From Thiohalophilus sp. (lineage in GTDB: Bacteria > Pseudomonadota > Gammaproteobacteria > UBA6429 > Thiohalophilaceae): 64,000 nucleotides of DNA. The stretch lies in the NCBI RefSeq assembly GCF_034521165.1, contig NZ_JAXHMV010000013.1:62001-126000 (forward strand). The letters run 5' to 3'. The notes under the pieces were generated by a model, which ran no database searches, was not told the origin of the DNA, and was given only the letters and a program-made list of their open reading frames with translations. Below are positions 1 through 9,527 of the stretch, in pieces (the first letter of the stretch is position 1; each line of letters starts with the position of its first letter). The position numbers and the translations under genes were made by a program.

Positions 1-127
1 TTGTTGAGAGACGGCCAAAAGAGAAAGTGACAGCAGCCAGAAAGCCGGAACCGTCCGGTGTGTGCCCTGCGACACAAATTGTCCCGCTACTCCCCTGTCC
101 ATGTTATCGGGGCGTTATAATTAACGT

Positions 128-718
128 ATGGATAAAATATGGGAAAAATTGCGTGAGTTAACCTGGCCGTCTACCTGGTATGGCTGGCGGTTGGGACTGC
201 AATCCTGGTGGTATACGCGGGACAAACCCCGGCTGGCTGTTGCAGCCGGCGTGTTTGCGCTGTTAGTGGCGATCCCGCTGGGCATTTCGGCATTGAACAA
301 CCAGATACAGCAGGACAGGCAGGCAACGCGTGATTTGCGCTGTCTGACGCTGAATGTTTATCACGAGGCGCGCGGCGAGTCGCTTGCCGGCCAGTACGCC
401 GTGGCGGAAGTGACCCTGAACCGTGTAGCCTCAGAGCGCTTTCCGGACACGTTGTGTGAAGTGGTGCATGAACAGCGCTGGGACAGAATACGCAAACGGC
501 ATGTTGGCGCCTTTTCATGGACCGAACTTGAACTCACCGCCGACAGGAGCGATCCGGCCTATAAAACTGCCCGTCGGGTCGCCGGGGATGTCTATTACCG
601 GCGCCACGATCCGCGGGTAGAAGGTGCCCTGTTTTACCATGCCAGTTATATCCGTCCCAGCTGGGCCCGTAGCAAGCAAAAAGTGGCCACGATCGGCCGG
701 CATATTTTTTACAAATAG
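128..718 (+). CDS. SleB/CwlJ-type cell wall hydrolase, membrane-anchored
   Basis: 196 aa. A basic N-terminus is followed by one membrane segment (about residues 37-57) and then a Hydrolase_2 (SleB/CwlJ) domain from about residue 70 to the end. The domain opens with the family's conserved tract containing YHEARGE, where the glutamate is expected to be catalytic, followed by QYAVAEVTLNRV. By family knowledge it cleaves peptidoglycan glycan strands (a lytic transglycosylase-like fold); in Gram-negatives the role is generally wall remodelling, not spore germination. The membrane anchor implies action in the periplasm. No strong Shine-Dalgarno precedes the ATG; a TATAAT lies at 116-121, only a few bases upstream, so a nearly leaderless message is possible. 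Family call is firm, cellular role is inferred. Confidence 0.85.
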   Translation: MDKIWEKLRELTWPSTWYGWRLGLQSWWYTRDKPRLAVAAGVFALLVAIPLGISALNNQIQQDRQATRDLRCLTLNVYHEARGESLAGQYAVAEVTLNRVASERFPDTLCEVVHEQRWDRIRKRHVGAFSWTELELTADRSDPAYKTARRVAGDVYYRRHDPRVEGALFYHASYIRPSWARSKQKVATIGRHIFYK

Positions 719-722
719 AGAG

Positions 723-1160
723 TCAAAAGCAGGAAAGTGAGGAGTAGCCGGTACCAAAATCGTCGATCGAGCACTGTATACCCATTTGCTGCAGATCTTC
801 GAGGACCCGGCGGACCCGGGCGGGTTCGCTCACCATGCCGGTTTCGGTCATTTCCATGCGCAAATCCCCTGTATCGCCGCAATGGGCATCCAGGCTGCGT
901 CGGATGATCGCGGCCAGATCATGTTCGAGCAGATCCGAAGCCGCTACATTCACCGAAACTGGACAGGGCTACGCCTTTTGACGGTGATGCGCAGTGAAAC
1001 GGACGGCATCAGCGATCATTTTTGCGTGAGCCGGTAAATTACCCCCCGACTTCTCCAGTATGGGAATAAAACTGTCCGGTCGTAGCAGCCCATGGTTTGG
1101 ATGATGCCAGCGCACCAGCGCTTCGGCTCCGAATAGTCCAGTTGCAGGGTTTCCCCGGAT
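723..1160 (-). pseudogene. EAL-domain (c-di-GMP phosphodiesterase) remnant
   Basis: Read on the minus strand, one frame encodes an EAL-domain core: GAEALVRWHHP near 1110-1140, then PVSVNVAASDLLEHDL, LRMEMTET and SIDDFGTGYSSLS at the low-coordinate end. The frame is interrupted by an in-frame TAG at 969-971 and ends at TGA 723-725 immediately after the DDFGTGYSSL motif, so the C-terminal third (Lys, Glu and Gln of the active site) is missing. Sequence upstream of the EAL motif no longer resembles the domain, and there is no GGDEF or sensor region. It is therefore a decayed internal fragment wedged between the hydrolase gene and the stator genes; the motA promoter region now overlaps its upstream side. 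Confidence 0.8.
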
Positions 1161-1260
1161 GCATTCCGCCAGTCTGGCCGGCCAATCGTCTGTTTTGTGC
1201 AACATCAAGTTGGCGGCAGGGTATCCGATAAAGGGTGTATAGCAATCTCGGGAGTGAGGA

Positions 1261-2112
1261 ATGAATCCATCGACGTTAATCGGCATGCTGGCCGGTGTGG
1301 GGCTGTTGTTTTATGTGCTGAATATCGGCGCGGAGGATCCGGCGGCCTATATCAATCTGCCGGGCCTGGCGATTGTGCTGGTGGGCACCCTGGCGGCGAC
1401 TTTTATCGCCTATCCCCTGCGCGAAGTGCTGCGCGTGTTCCGGGTGTTCGGGATTGTATTACGCCACGAGAAGTCGTCCCTGCACGATGATATGGAAGAG
1501 CTGACGGAAATTGCCCGTCTCTGGTTTCAGGGCAAGCTGCAGGCCGTCGAACAGAAGCTGACCACTTCCACCAACCCGTTTTTACGCACCGGCGTGCAGC
1601 TGGTGATCGATCTTGCGCCAATGGACGATATCGTTTCCATGTTGCAGTGGCGCATCTCGCGCATGCGGGCACGGGAACGGGCCGAGGCGCAAATCTTCCG
1701 CAGTATGGCTTCGTTCGCACCGGCCTTTGGCATGATCGGAACCCTGGTCGGGTTGATCAATATGATGCTGATCCTGGATAAAAGCGAGATTTCCCAGATT
1801 GGTCAATATATGGGTGTGGCACTGATTACTACCTTTTACGGCATTTTGCTGGCCAACCTGATTTTCAAACCGATTGCGCTCAAGCTGGAACGACGTACCG
1901 AACAGCGCCTGGTGGTGATGAACATGATCCTCGAGGGCGTCATGCTGATCTCGCAAAAGCGCAACCCCGCCTTTGTTCGCGAAACCCTGCGCTCGTTCAT
2001 GGCCCAGTACCGGGATGACATACGCGATCAACCCTACGAAGATCTGCCCGACGAGCAAAAAGACACAGGGGTCGATATTTACGCCGACAAACAGCAGGAC
2101 AGCAAATCATGA
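1261..2112 (+). CDS. motA: MotA/PomA-family proton/sodium channel stator subunit
   Basis: 283 aa with four predicted membrane segments: two N-terminal (about 4-22 and 30-55), then a large cytoplasmic loop, then a pair beginning at AFGMIGTLVGLINMM and ALITTFYGILLANLIF. The TM3-TM4 block with its conserved proline and TLVGL is typical of MotA/PomA, which forms the pentameric ion channel around a MotB dimer and pushes on the flagellar rotor. The start is supported by a purine-rich GGAGTGAGGA just upstream. It overlaps the following motB-like gene by 4 bases (ATGA). No other flagellar genes are in the window, so a use outside flagellar rotation cannot be excluded, but the pair is intact. Confidence 0.88.
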   Translation: MNPSTLIGMLAGVGLLFYVLNIGAEDPAAYINLPGLAIVLVGTLAATFIAYPLREVLRVFRVFGIVLRHEKSSLHDDMEELTEIARLWFQGKLQAVEQKLTTSTNPFLRTGVQLVIDLAPMDDIVSMLQWRISRMRARERAEAQIFRSMASFAPAFGMIGTLVGLINMMLILDKSEISQIGQYMGVALITTFYGILLANLIFKPIALKLERRTEQRLVVMNMILEGVMLISQKRNPAFVRETLRSFMAQYRDDIRDQPYEDLPDEQKDTGVDIYADKQQDSKS

Positions 2113-2846
2113 GCCAGTGGCAGGCGGCGATGGGGCAAAGCAGCAAGGCACGCAATAACCTGGCTATCCAGAGCCTGGATGATCCCGAGGCCCAGGATAC
2201 CGAGGGCGAAAGCTGGCTGATCTCCTACCTCGATACCCTGACCCTGCTGCTGACGATGTTCGTCGTTCTGCTGACCTTTGCCGACTTCACCGACGAGGAA
2301 ACGCCCGAGGCCGTCAAGGTGGTGCCAAAGCCGGAGGTCGTTCCCCGGCCGCCAATCGAATCGAAGCGGGAGCCGGTCGAGGAGGCGGTAACTCCGCTGG
2401 GCGGTGTGCTGCTGGACGGCCTGGATGATTCGGTTCAGGTCCAGGTGGAAAAAGATCGGGTCAACCTGGTGATCAGCGATCGCATCCTGTTCGATGTGGC
2501 CGAGGCCGAGCTGAGGCCACAAGGACTGGCAACCCTCGATCCCCTGATCCCGATTCTGAAAAACGAACCACACCGGATCACGGTGGAGGGGCATACCGAC
2601 AACCTCCCGATTACCACCGACCAGTTTCCCTCAAACTGGGAACTGGCCTCGGCCCGTGCCGCCAGCGTGGTGCGCTATCTGCAACGCCAGGGTATCGCCT
2701 CCGATCGCCTGCGTGCGGTCGGTTATGCCGACACCCGGCCTGTGGCAAAGAACGACAACCCCGAAGGGCGCTCGGCCAACCGGCGGGTGGAAATCGTGAT
2801 TCATCATAAATCCGGGCAGACCCAACAGGACTTGCAGATCGAATAA
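2109..2846 (+). CDS. motB: MotB/PomB-family stator subunit with OmpA-like peptidoglycan-binding domain
   Basis: 245 aa. A short cytoplasmic N-terminus leads into a single membrane helix starting WLISYLDTLTLLLTMF; Asp42 sits where the ion-carrying aspartate of MotB/PomB is found. A proline/glutamate-rich periplasmic linker (about residues 65-95) precedes the OmpA-like domain (about 115-240) with ITVEGHTDNLPI and the NRRVEI ending, which anchors the stator to peptidoglycan. It partners with the overlapping upstream MotA-like protein. Key residues are all present, so a working stator is expected. Ion specificity (H+ or Na+) cannot be told from the sequence alone. Confidence 0.88.
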   Translation: MSQWQAAMGQSSKARNNLAIQSLDDPEAQDTEGESWLISYLDTLTLLLTMFVVLLTFADFTDEETPEAVKVVPKPEVVPRPPIESKREPVEEAVTPLGGVLLDGLDDSVQVQVEKDRVNLVISDRILFDVAEAELRPQGLATLDPLIPILKNEPHRITVEGHTDNLPITTDQFPSNWELASARAASVVRYLQRQGIASDRLRAVGYADTRPVAKNDNPEGRSANRRVEIVIHHKSGQTQQDLQIE

Positions 2847-2876
2847 GACGGCTGGCGAAAACGCCATCCAGGGCAG

Positions 2877-2910
2877 GTCAGGCTGCGCAGCGCGCTGCCT
2901 GACATCTTTT
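2877..2910 (+). terminator. probable terminator after motB
   Basis: The hairpin arms gtcaggc (2877-2883) and gcctgac (2897-2903) enclose a GC-rich loop that can pair further; the run atctttt follows. It lies between two convergent genes (the stator pair and the minus-strand MBL gene), where a terminator is expected. Confidence 0.5.
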
Positions 2911-2918
2911 CCCCGGGA

Positions 2919-3848
2919 TTATTCCCACTCGAGTTCGGAGTAAACCCGCTGGGCATTGCGCCCGGCCAGATCCTCGTAGTTGGCCAGATAATCGAACCGG
3001 GACTGATCGATACGGCCAATCTCGGAAATATCCCCGCCGTTATCCATAAATTCCGCGATCGACTCGCGCAGGAACACCAGGTAGTCGTAGGTATCGGCGC
3101 GGGCCTTGTCGAGGCTGGTCGGGGCACCGTGGCCCGGGACCACCACTTCCGGTTCATAGGCCGCCATGGCGCGAAAACTCTCTATCCAGTTTTTACTGCT
3201 GGAATAATCGCGGATGCTCAGCATGCGCTCGGTATAGACAATGTCGCCGGTGTACATAATCTTCTCCTGCGGCAGCCAGACAAAACTGTCACCGGGGGTG
3301 TGCGCCTGACCGGCGTGACGGATTTCAAAAACCGTGTCGCCGACCTTCAGTTTCAGCTCGGTATCGAAGGTCTTGTCCGCATGTACCGGCCGGGTGGCCT
3401 CGATCGCCTCGCTGCCCATCAGGCTGGCCAGGCGGGAGAACTGGTCCCGGGCGCGCGTCTTCTGGTCTTCCACTGCACGGGCGCTGGCGATAATGGCCGC
3501 CCCCTGTTGCTTGAAATAGTCGTTACCCATCCAGCGATGATCCTGCCCGCCGGTGTTAATCACATGAGTGACCGGTTTGTCCGTTACCGTACGGATGACG
3601 GCCTGCAGCGCCCCGGCGCCCTGATAAACACCGCCCGGGTCGATCAATACCACACCGGCATCGGTGACAACAAAACCGAAGGTGGCATTGTTGGCCAAGT
3701 TCTCGACGCTGCGATTGCCCAGTTCGCCGACGATGGCATAGGCATTATCGGCAAGTTGTTCCAGCTTCAGAGTCTCCGCGGCCGAAACCGTTGAAGCCAG
3801 CAGGGAAAATAGTGTGGTGATCAGGGCGGTCTTGAAATGTTGAAGCAT
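2919..3848 (-). CDS. secreted MBL-fold protein with a degenerate metal-binding motif
   Basis: 309 aa from the ATG at 3846-3848, chosen because AGGAG lies 6 bases upstream; a longer in-frame start has no such site. A Sec signal peptide (about residues 1-23, ending VSA-AE) is followed by a metallo-beta-lactamase fold. The canonical HxHxDH motif is replaced by INTGGQDHRWMGN (residues 97-109), so both leading histidines are lost and the DH pair is displaced. The later ligand positions look intact: AHTPGDS, YTGDIV and PGHGAP. The neighbouring paralogue at 9528-10493 keeps the normal motif, which makes the change conspicuous. It resembles SoxH-like or quinoprotein-relay hydrolases of sulfur oxidisers and methylotrophs; substrate unknown. 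It may be a catalytically altered or non-catalytic periplasmic protein. Confidence 0.75.
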   Translation of the reverse strand: MLQHFKTALITTLFSLLASTVSAAETLKLEQLADNAYAIVGELGNRSVENLANNATFGFVVTDAGVVLIDPGGVYQGAGALQAVIRTVTDKPVTHVINTGGQDHRWMGNDYFKQQGAAIIASARAVEDQKTRARDQFSRLASLMGSEAIEATRPVHADKTFDTELKLKVGDTVFEIRHAGQAHTPGDSFVWLPQEKIMYTGDIVYTERMLSIRDYSSSKNWIESFRAMAAYEPEVVVPGHGAPTSLDKARADTYDYLVFLRESIAEFMDNGGDISEIGRIDQSRFDYLANYEDLAGRNAQRVYSELEWE

Positions 3849-3945
3849 TGTAAACTCCTGATTGGTGTTGGTCTTTTCTGTTAACCGCACACAGGTGACG
3901 AGCAGCGGTTTGGCCTGTCAGGCCGGCAAATCCGGCAAGGCTGTT

Positions 3946-3972
3946 TTGAGCCGTGCGTATACCCTATATACT
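3946..3972 (+). promoter_or_regulatory. possible sigma70-type promoter for tamA-tamB
   Basis: TTGAGC (3946-3951) and TATACT (3967-3972) lie in the divergent region between the MBL gene and tamA. The 15-bp spacer is short, so this is only a candidate. Confidence 0.3.
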
Positions 3973-4011
3973 ATACACTGTCTGGATACCCCGGTGTGAT
4001 AAGGATGCTTG

Positions 4012-5751
4012 ATGTGCAAGATGCAAAAATGGCTGTTGACCCTGGTGGCCTGTGTTTTCTGCAATCCGCTTGTTGCACAAATCAGCCTGAGTGTGGAGAT
4101 ACGCGGAGTCGAGGCCGACTTTGAAAACAATGTCCGTCTCTATCTGAGCCTTGAGCAGCAAAAAAACAGTCCCCTGCTGACAGAAGGCCGCCTCAAGCGC
4201 CTGCATGACAAGGCTACAGAAGAAATCGCCAATGCGTTAAAACCCTATGGTTACTACCGACCAGAAATCAACGGCGAGCTGAACCAGCCAGGCCCCGGTC
4301 AGTGGCAGGCCATCTATACGATAGACAAGGGCCCCGCCTTGCCAGTGGTGGAATTTGAACTGATACTCGGCGAGGAGTTGAAGCAGGATCCGGCATTTTC
4401 AGACCTGGCGGCCAATTTGCCATTACAACAGGGCGGTGTATTCAACCATCTTGAGTATGAGTCGATCAAGAATAACCTGGCTGAACTGGCCGCCACGCGG
4501 GGTTATTTTGAGGCGCGCTTTGTTAAACACCGGGTAGAGATCGATCTGGACAGCTATGAGGCGCGTGTTCGCCTGCATTACGAGGGCGGCCCACGTTATA
4601 ATTTTGGCGAGGTTTCACTGCAGCAGGATGTGATCGACCCGGCATTGCTGCAACGTTATATCCCGTTCAAACAGGGCGAACCCTATAACCTCAATCAGGT
4701 TATCGAACTGCAATATGCGCTCAACGACAGCGATTACTTCTCCCGTGTCGAGGTCTCCCCCGGCCAGCCACAGGCGGCATCACAAGAAGTCCCCGTCAAT
4801 GTCAGGCTGACCCCACGCAAGCCGCACCGTTATACGCTGGGGCTGGGTTACGGGACGGATACCGGCGCTCGCGCAAAATTTGGTTGGGAGATGCCGCGCC
4901 TGAACCGATCGGGCCATCGCATCAGCACCGATGCCCGGGTATCGGAGATTGGGTACAGCCTCGGCGTTCGTTACCGGGTGCCGGTACTCGATCCGCGTAC
5001 CGATCAGATCATTTACAGCGCCGGGGTGGTTAACGAGGAAACCGACACCAGCGAAAGTACATTGCGTACTGTTGGCGTCAGCCTGAATCGCGGACGGGGT
5101 CAGTGGCGTGAATCCATCGGACTGCACTATCAACAGGAAGACTTTGTCGTCGCCGAGGATCAGGGTGATTCAACCCTGCTCATCCCCAGTGTCGACTGGA
5201 GTCGTACCTGGGGTCGTGGGTTCGTGCATGTGCTGGATGGTGTGCGTTTTGATATCGGTTTGCGCGGCGCCAGTGAGCAACTGGTTTCCGATACCGACTT
5301 TTATCAGGTTCAGGGTGGACTGAAGGGCATCATCTCGCTGGGTGCCAATAACCGGTTTATCGCCCGCGGCCGGTTCGGCAGTACGGTGACCGATGAGTTT
5401 AACCAACTGCCGTCGTCGGTACGCTTTTTTGCCGGTGGCGCACAAAGCGTGCGTGGTTATGCCTATGAATCCCTGGGACCGGTGGATGACAGTGGCCGGG
5501 TGGTCGGTGGCAAGCACCTGATGACCGGCAGTATCGAGTTCGAGCACAGTCTCGGCGGCAAGTGGGGCGTGGCCGTGTTCTATGACGCCGGCAACGCTAT
5601 CGACGATTTCGATGAGAAACTCGAACGCGGCGCCGGCCTGGGACTACGCTGGAAGTCGCCCATCGGTCCGGTGCGCATCGATTTTGCTTCGGCGATCACG
5701 CGACCGGGCGATCCCTGGCGAATACATATCAACATAGGTCCGGATCTGTGA
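4012..5751 (+). CDS. tamA: TamA, Omp85-family outer-membrane assembly protein
   Basis: 579 aa. The start ATG at 4012 follows AAGGA at the proper distance; a TTG three bases earlier and an ATG at 4021 are alternatives. A signal peptide (about 1-23, ending VAQ) is followed by POTRA domains (about 25-265) and a 16-strand Omp85 barrel. The barrel carries the family VRGY loop motif (AQSVRGYAYESLGP) and ends in the typical PVRIDFASAI. TamA sits in the outer membrane and, with inner-membrane TamB, forms an envelope-spanning system for protein insertion and/or phospholipid transport. The gene overlaps tamB by one base (TGATG), giving translational coupling. Length matches the family. Confidence 0.95.
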   Translation: MCKMQKWLLTLVACVFCNPLVAQISLSVEIRGVEADFENNVRLYLSLEQQKNSPLLTEGRLKRLHDKATEEIANALKPYGYYRPEINGELNQPGPGQWQAIYTIDKGPALPVVEFELILGEELKQDPAFSDLAANLPLQQGGVFNHLEYESIKNNLAELAATRGYFEARFVKHRVEIDLDSYEARVRLHYEGGPRYNFGEVSLQQDVIDPALLQRYIPFKQGEPYNLNQVIELQYALNDSDYFSRVEVSPGQPQAASQEVPVNVRLTPRKPHRYTLGLGYGTDTGARAKFGWEMPRLNRSGHRISTDARVSEIGYSLGVRYRVPVLDPRTDQIIYSAGVVNEETDTSESTLRTVGVSLNRGRGQWRESIGLHYQQEDFVVAEDQGDSTLLIPSVDWSRTWGRGFVHVLDGVRFDIGLRGASEQLVSDTDFYQVQGGLKGIISLGANNRFIARGRFGSTVTDEFNQLPSSVRFFAGGAQSVRGYAYESLGPVDDSGRVVGGKHLMTGSIEFEHSLGGKWGVAVFYDAGNAIDDFDEKLERGAGLGLRWKSPIGPVRIDFASAITRPGDPWRIHINIGPDL

Positions 5752-8700
5752 TGCGCCAGGAGCTGAAAAAAAACCTGCTCGCCATGCTCCTGCTGCTGTT
5801 ATTGCTTGCGGGCAGCGGCTTATTCTGGCTAGTTGCGACCGAAAGCGGTTTGCGCTGGGCCTATCAACAGAGCAGCGACTTCATTCCCGGCGAATTACGC
5901 ATCGGCAAACTCGAAGGGCGGCTGTTCGGTCGCATCACCGCCACCGATCTGGTTTATCAGCATGCGGATACCCGGGTTGTCCTTGAACAGGCAAGGCTGA
6001 AGTGGCGGCCCTTTGAGTTACTGACGGGCAGTCTGGTTGTCAGCCAACTGCATGTCCAGTCCGTGTCTGTCACACTGCCCGCCGCACAACAAAGCACGGC
6101 GGAGCAGGAAGTTGAGCTGCCGGACATTCGTTTGCCGGTGGCGGTGGCACTCGAGGATATCCGGGTCGATAACATCCGGATCACGCGGGATGAGCAGCAA
6201 GTTGTCCTGCAACAGCTCACGCTTGATGCCAGAAGCCAGGGCAATAGCATTCTTATCGACCGGTTCGATGTGGCTGCGAAGGCGTTTGATGTGCATATCG
6301 ACGGGACGTTGAAACCGGTCGGTAATTATCAGCACAAGCTGAATATGCAATGGCAACTTCGTTTGCCGCAGCAACCGAAATTGAGCGGCCAGGGTCAGAG
6401 CCGGGGCAATCTGGACAGGCTTACATTACAACAGACGATCAGCGGCCCGCTGCAGATGACGCTCAACGGCGAGGCCCGCGATCTGTTAAACGCGTTACGC
6501 TGGCAGGCGAACGTGAATGTCAGCGAGTTCAATACGGCACAACTCAACACGGATTGGCCCGCGATTACCGGCAGTTTGCAGTTACAGGGCAAAGGCGATC
6601 GACAGACGGCTTCACTCAGCGGGCGGATGGATGGTGAATATCCAGGGCAGGGTCCCTTTTCGGGGAACGTAAAACTACAACTGGCACAGAATGGATCACT
6701 TGTTCTCGAACAGCTGCGTCTGCAAGCGCCAGCCACGGAAACCGTGCTCAATGCCGAAGGTAACTGGACGCCCGGCGATGGCGGTATTCAAAGCGGCGAA
6801 CTGGCCTTGCAACTGGATTGGGAAAACCTGCGCTGGCCGCTGAGTGGTGATGCCTGGATAGACAGTGCCAGTGGCGAAGGCCGCATCGACGGCAAACCGG
6901 ATCAGTATCGGATCGCCCTCAGCGCGGATCATCCGCTGCCGCAGACGCCCCCCTCGACCTGGCAGGTCAATGCCATCGGCGATGCCGATGGGCTTGATTT
7001 CGACACGTTGCGGATCGTGGCGCTGGATGGTGAAACCACCCTGACAGGCCGGCTCGACTGGTCACCGCGACTCGCCTGGGATGTGCGGGTCACAGGCAAC
7101 AATCTCAATCCTGCCGTGCAGTGGCCACAATGGCCCGGTCGGTTAAATGCTGGTCTCACTTCGACGGGGCAGGTACAGGCGGGTCAGGTCATAGCACAGG
7201 CCGACATAACCCGACTCAGTGGCGAGTTACGCGGTCAGCCGGTGAATCTGCGCAGCCGACTGGCCTGGGAGGCGGGCCAGATACAGGTAAAACAGTTTGA
7301 CCTCGAATCGGGATCGGCCACGGTGAATGCGCAGGGCCAGCTGGGTAAACACATGAGTCTTGACTGGTCCGTTGATGCCGACGATCTGGCCATGCTTTAT
7401 CCGCGGGCCGGTGGCCAGCTGCAGGCCACGGGCAAGCTCGGTGGCACGCAGGGCGAGCCGATCATCCAGGCGACGTTTAACGGCAAGGCGATGAGTCTGC
7501 CGGAATATCACATTGGCAACATCAGCGGTAATCTGGATGTGGATCTGTTTCGCTGGCAACAGGTCAATATCGATCTTGTCGTCGAGGCGCTTGACGTACA
7601 TAACCAGAAGATTGACCGGCTAGAAATCAAGGCCGATCCGGCACAGTTACAGCTGGTTGCCATGGATGACGGGAACACGGCACGCGTGGAACTCAAAGGA
7701 GCGGCCAGTGCGGAGGGTTGGCGCGGGCGGATCGAGGCGATTGATCTTCTGAGCACGGAATTTGACAACTGGCATCTGCAACAGCCGGTCGCCCTGAACC
7801 TGATAAGAAATAACTTTGAACTTGCTCCTTTCTGTGTACAGTCTGGCGACGCCAGTGTTTGCGGCGAGGTACAACAAACCGGGGAGCGCTGGCGCTCACA
7901 GCTCGAGCTGGTTAACTTTCCGTTACAGGTATTCTCACCCTGGTTACCGTCTGATCTGATCATTGAAGGTGTCGCTAATGCCACAGCCGCCTGGCAGCTG
8001 AATGCCCCGAAGCAACTGACCGGCCGGGCTCGCATCGAGTTACCGGCAGGCAGTGTCACCTATCCCGTCCTCGAAGGAGAAGTGGAACGCTGGGAGTATC
8101 GCACGGGCAGTCTCGATCTGAGTGTGGACGAGAAGGGAATACGGGCGACATCAAACCTGGCCATGGGTAACGGCGATCAATTTCAGGCGAGACTGGTCTT
8201 GCCCGATGCGCAATTGCTGAACCTCGTGCGTGATACCCAGCCCATGCAGGGCAGCGCCAGTGTGACGATTAACCAGCTCGGTATTATCGAAGCGCTGTTA
8301 CCCGATGTACAGGATCTCGACGGTAAGCTGGCGATGAAGCTTGATGTTGGCGGAACGCTGGCCAACCCGCGCTACAGCGGCAAGGCGAATCTTGATCAGG
8401 GCCGGCTGCGCATCCCCCGCCTCGGGTTGCAACTGGAACAAGTTCGCATGAATGCGCATAGCGATGTGCTGAACAAATTGAATTACGAATTGATAGCCCA
8501 CTCCGGTGATGGCGATTTGCGATTACAGGGTGAAACCAGACTGGACAACCAGGCCGGCTGGCCAACGACGATCACTATAAAAGGTGAAAACGTCGAGGTG
8601 GCGCGCATCCCCGAAGCCCGGGTTAATATTACCCCCGATCTGCAACTCAAGCTGCAGGGGCGCAATATTAATATCAGTGGCGAAGTCCACGTGCCCTTTG

Positions 8701-9497
8701 CGCGCCTGCAGCCCAAAGATGTTACCACCGCGGCACGGGTCTCGGAGGACGTGGTGATCGTCGGCGGCGAGGAGCATGTCGAAGAGCCATGGCAAATCAC
8801 CACCCGGGTGCGAGTAACGCTGGGGGATCGGGTGAGCCTGTACGGCTTCGGCTTCGACGGACGGCTGGGCGGCGATCTGCTGTTGACGGACAGTCCCGGC
8901 GAACTGACCACCGCGATCGGCGAGATCAACGTGGTCGAAGGTCGCTATACCGCCTACGGCCAGCGTCTCACGGTGGAACACGGTCGCCTGCTGTATACGG
9001 GTGGCCCGGTCAGCAACCCCGGCCTGGATCTGCGCGCGATACGCCAGGTGAATAACGTCACCGCCGGAATCCGCGTGCGCGGCAGCCTCAATCAACCGGA
9101 AGTGGAACTATTCTCCATCCCGGCCATGGGCCAGACCGATGCACTGGCCTACCTGATGCTGGGCCGCCCGCTGGAAACAGCGTCCGGCGAGGAAGGCAGC
9201 ATGATGGCCAAAGCGGCACTGGCCTTGAGCCTGAGCGGCGGCGACAGTCTGGCACGGCAGATCGGCGATCGTTTCGGGCTGGATGAAATGCGCGTCGAAG
9301 CCAGTGACACCGGCGAACAGGCTTCGCTGGTCATGGGCCGCTACCTGGCACCCAGACTCTATGTTAGCTACGGCGTGGGGATTGTCGAGTCCTTCAACAC
9401 GCTGAGCGTGCGATATCAGTTATCCGACCGCTGGTATATCAAGGGCGAAAGCGGCGAGCACCAGAGCGCCGATATTCTGTTTACCATCGATCGCTGA
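5751..9497 (+). CDS. tamB: TamB, translocation and assembly module inner-membrane protein
   Basis: 1248 aa. The start is the ATG in the TGATG overlap with tamA. An N-terminal signal anchor of leucine-rich sequence (about residues 9-31) is followed by a very long repetitive beta-rich body, as in AsmA-like/TamB lipid-groove proteins, and a C-terminal TamB (DUF490) domain covering roughly the last 330 residues. By homology it spans the periplasm as a beta-taco groove linking the inner membrane to TamA and moves phospholipids or aids outer-membrane protein assembly. Size agrees with the family (E. coli about 1260 aa). No frame break is seen. Confidence 0.94.
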   Translation: MRQELKKNLLAMLLLLLLLAGSGLFWLVATESGLRWAYQQSSDFIPGELRIGKLEGRLFGRITATDLVYQHADTRVVLEQARLKWRPFELLTGSLVVSQLHVQSVSVTLPAAQQSTAEQEVELPDIRLPVAVALEDIRVDNIRITRDEQQVVLQQLTLDARSQGNSILIDRFDVAAKAFDVHIDGTLKPVGNYQHKLNMQWQLRLPQQPKLSGQGQSRGNLDRLTLQQTISGPLQMTLNGEARDLLNALRWQANVNVSEFNTAQLNTDWPAITGSLQLQGKGDRQTASLSGRMDGEYPGQGPFSGNVKLQLAQNGSLVLEQLRLQAPATETVLNAEGNWTPGDGGIQSGELALQLDWENLRWPLSGDAWIDSASGEGRIDGKPDQYRIALSADHPLPQTPPSTWQVNAIGDADGLDFDTLRIVALDGETTLTGRLDWSPRLAWDVRVTGNNLNPAVQWPQWPGRLNAGLTSTGQVQAGQVIAQADITRLSGELRGQPVNLRSRLAWEAGQIQVKQFDLESGSATVNAQGQLGKHMSLDWSVDADDLAMLYPRAGGQLQATGKLGGTQGEPIIQATFNGKAMSLPEYHIGNISGNLDVDLFRWQQVNIDLVVEALDVHNQKIDRLEIKADPAQLQLVAMDDGNTARVELKGAASAEGWRGRIEAIDLLSTEFDNWHLQQPVALNLIRNNFELAPFCVQSGDASVCGEVQQTGERWRSQLELVNFPLQVFSPWLPSDLIIEGVANATAAWQLNAPKQLTGRARIELPAGSVTYPVLEGEVERWEYRTGSLDLSVDEKGIRATSNLAMGNGDQFQARLVLPDAQLLNLVRDTQPMQGSASVTINQLGIIEALLPDVQDLDGKLAMKLDVGGTLANPRYSGKANLDQGRLRIPRLGLQLEQVRMNAHSDVLNKLNYELIAHSGDGDLRLQGETRLDNQAGWPTTITIKGENVEVARIPEARVNITPDLQLKLQGRNINISGEVHVPFARLQPKDVTTAARVSEDVVIVGGEEHVEEPWQITTRVRVTLGDRVSLYGFGFDGRLGGDLLLTDSPGELTTAIGEINVVEGRYTAYGQRLTVEHGRLLYTGGPVSNPGLDLRAIRQVNNVTAGIRVRGSLNQPEVELFSIPAMGQTDALAYLMLGRPLETASGEEGSMMAKAALALSLSGGDSLARQIGDRFGLDEMRVEASDTGEQASLVMGRYLAPRLYVSYGVGIVESFNTLSVRYQLSDRWYIKGESGEHQSADILFTIDR

Positions 9498-9527
9498 GGC
9501 GATTGCATGACAGGTGCTGCAAGGTGA

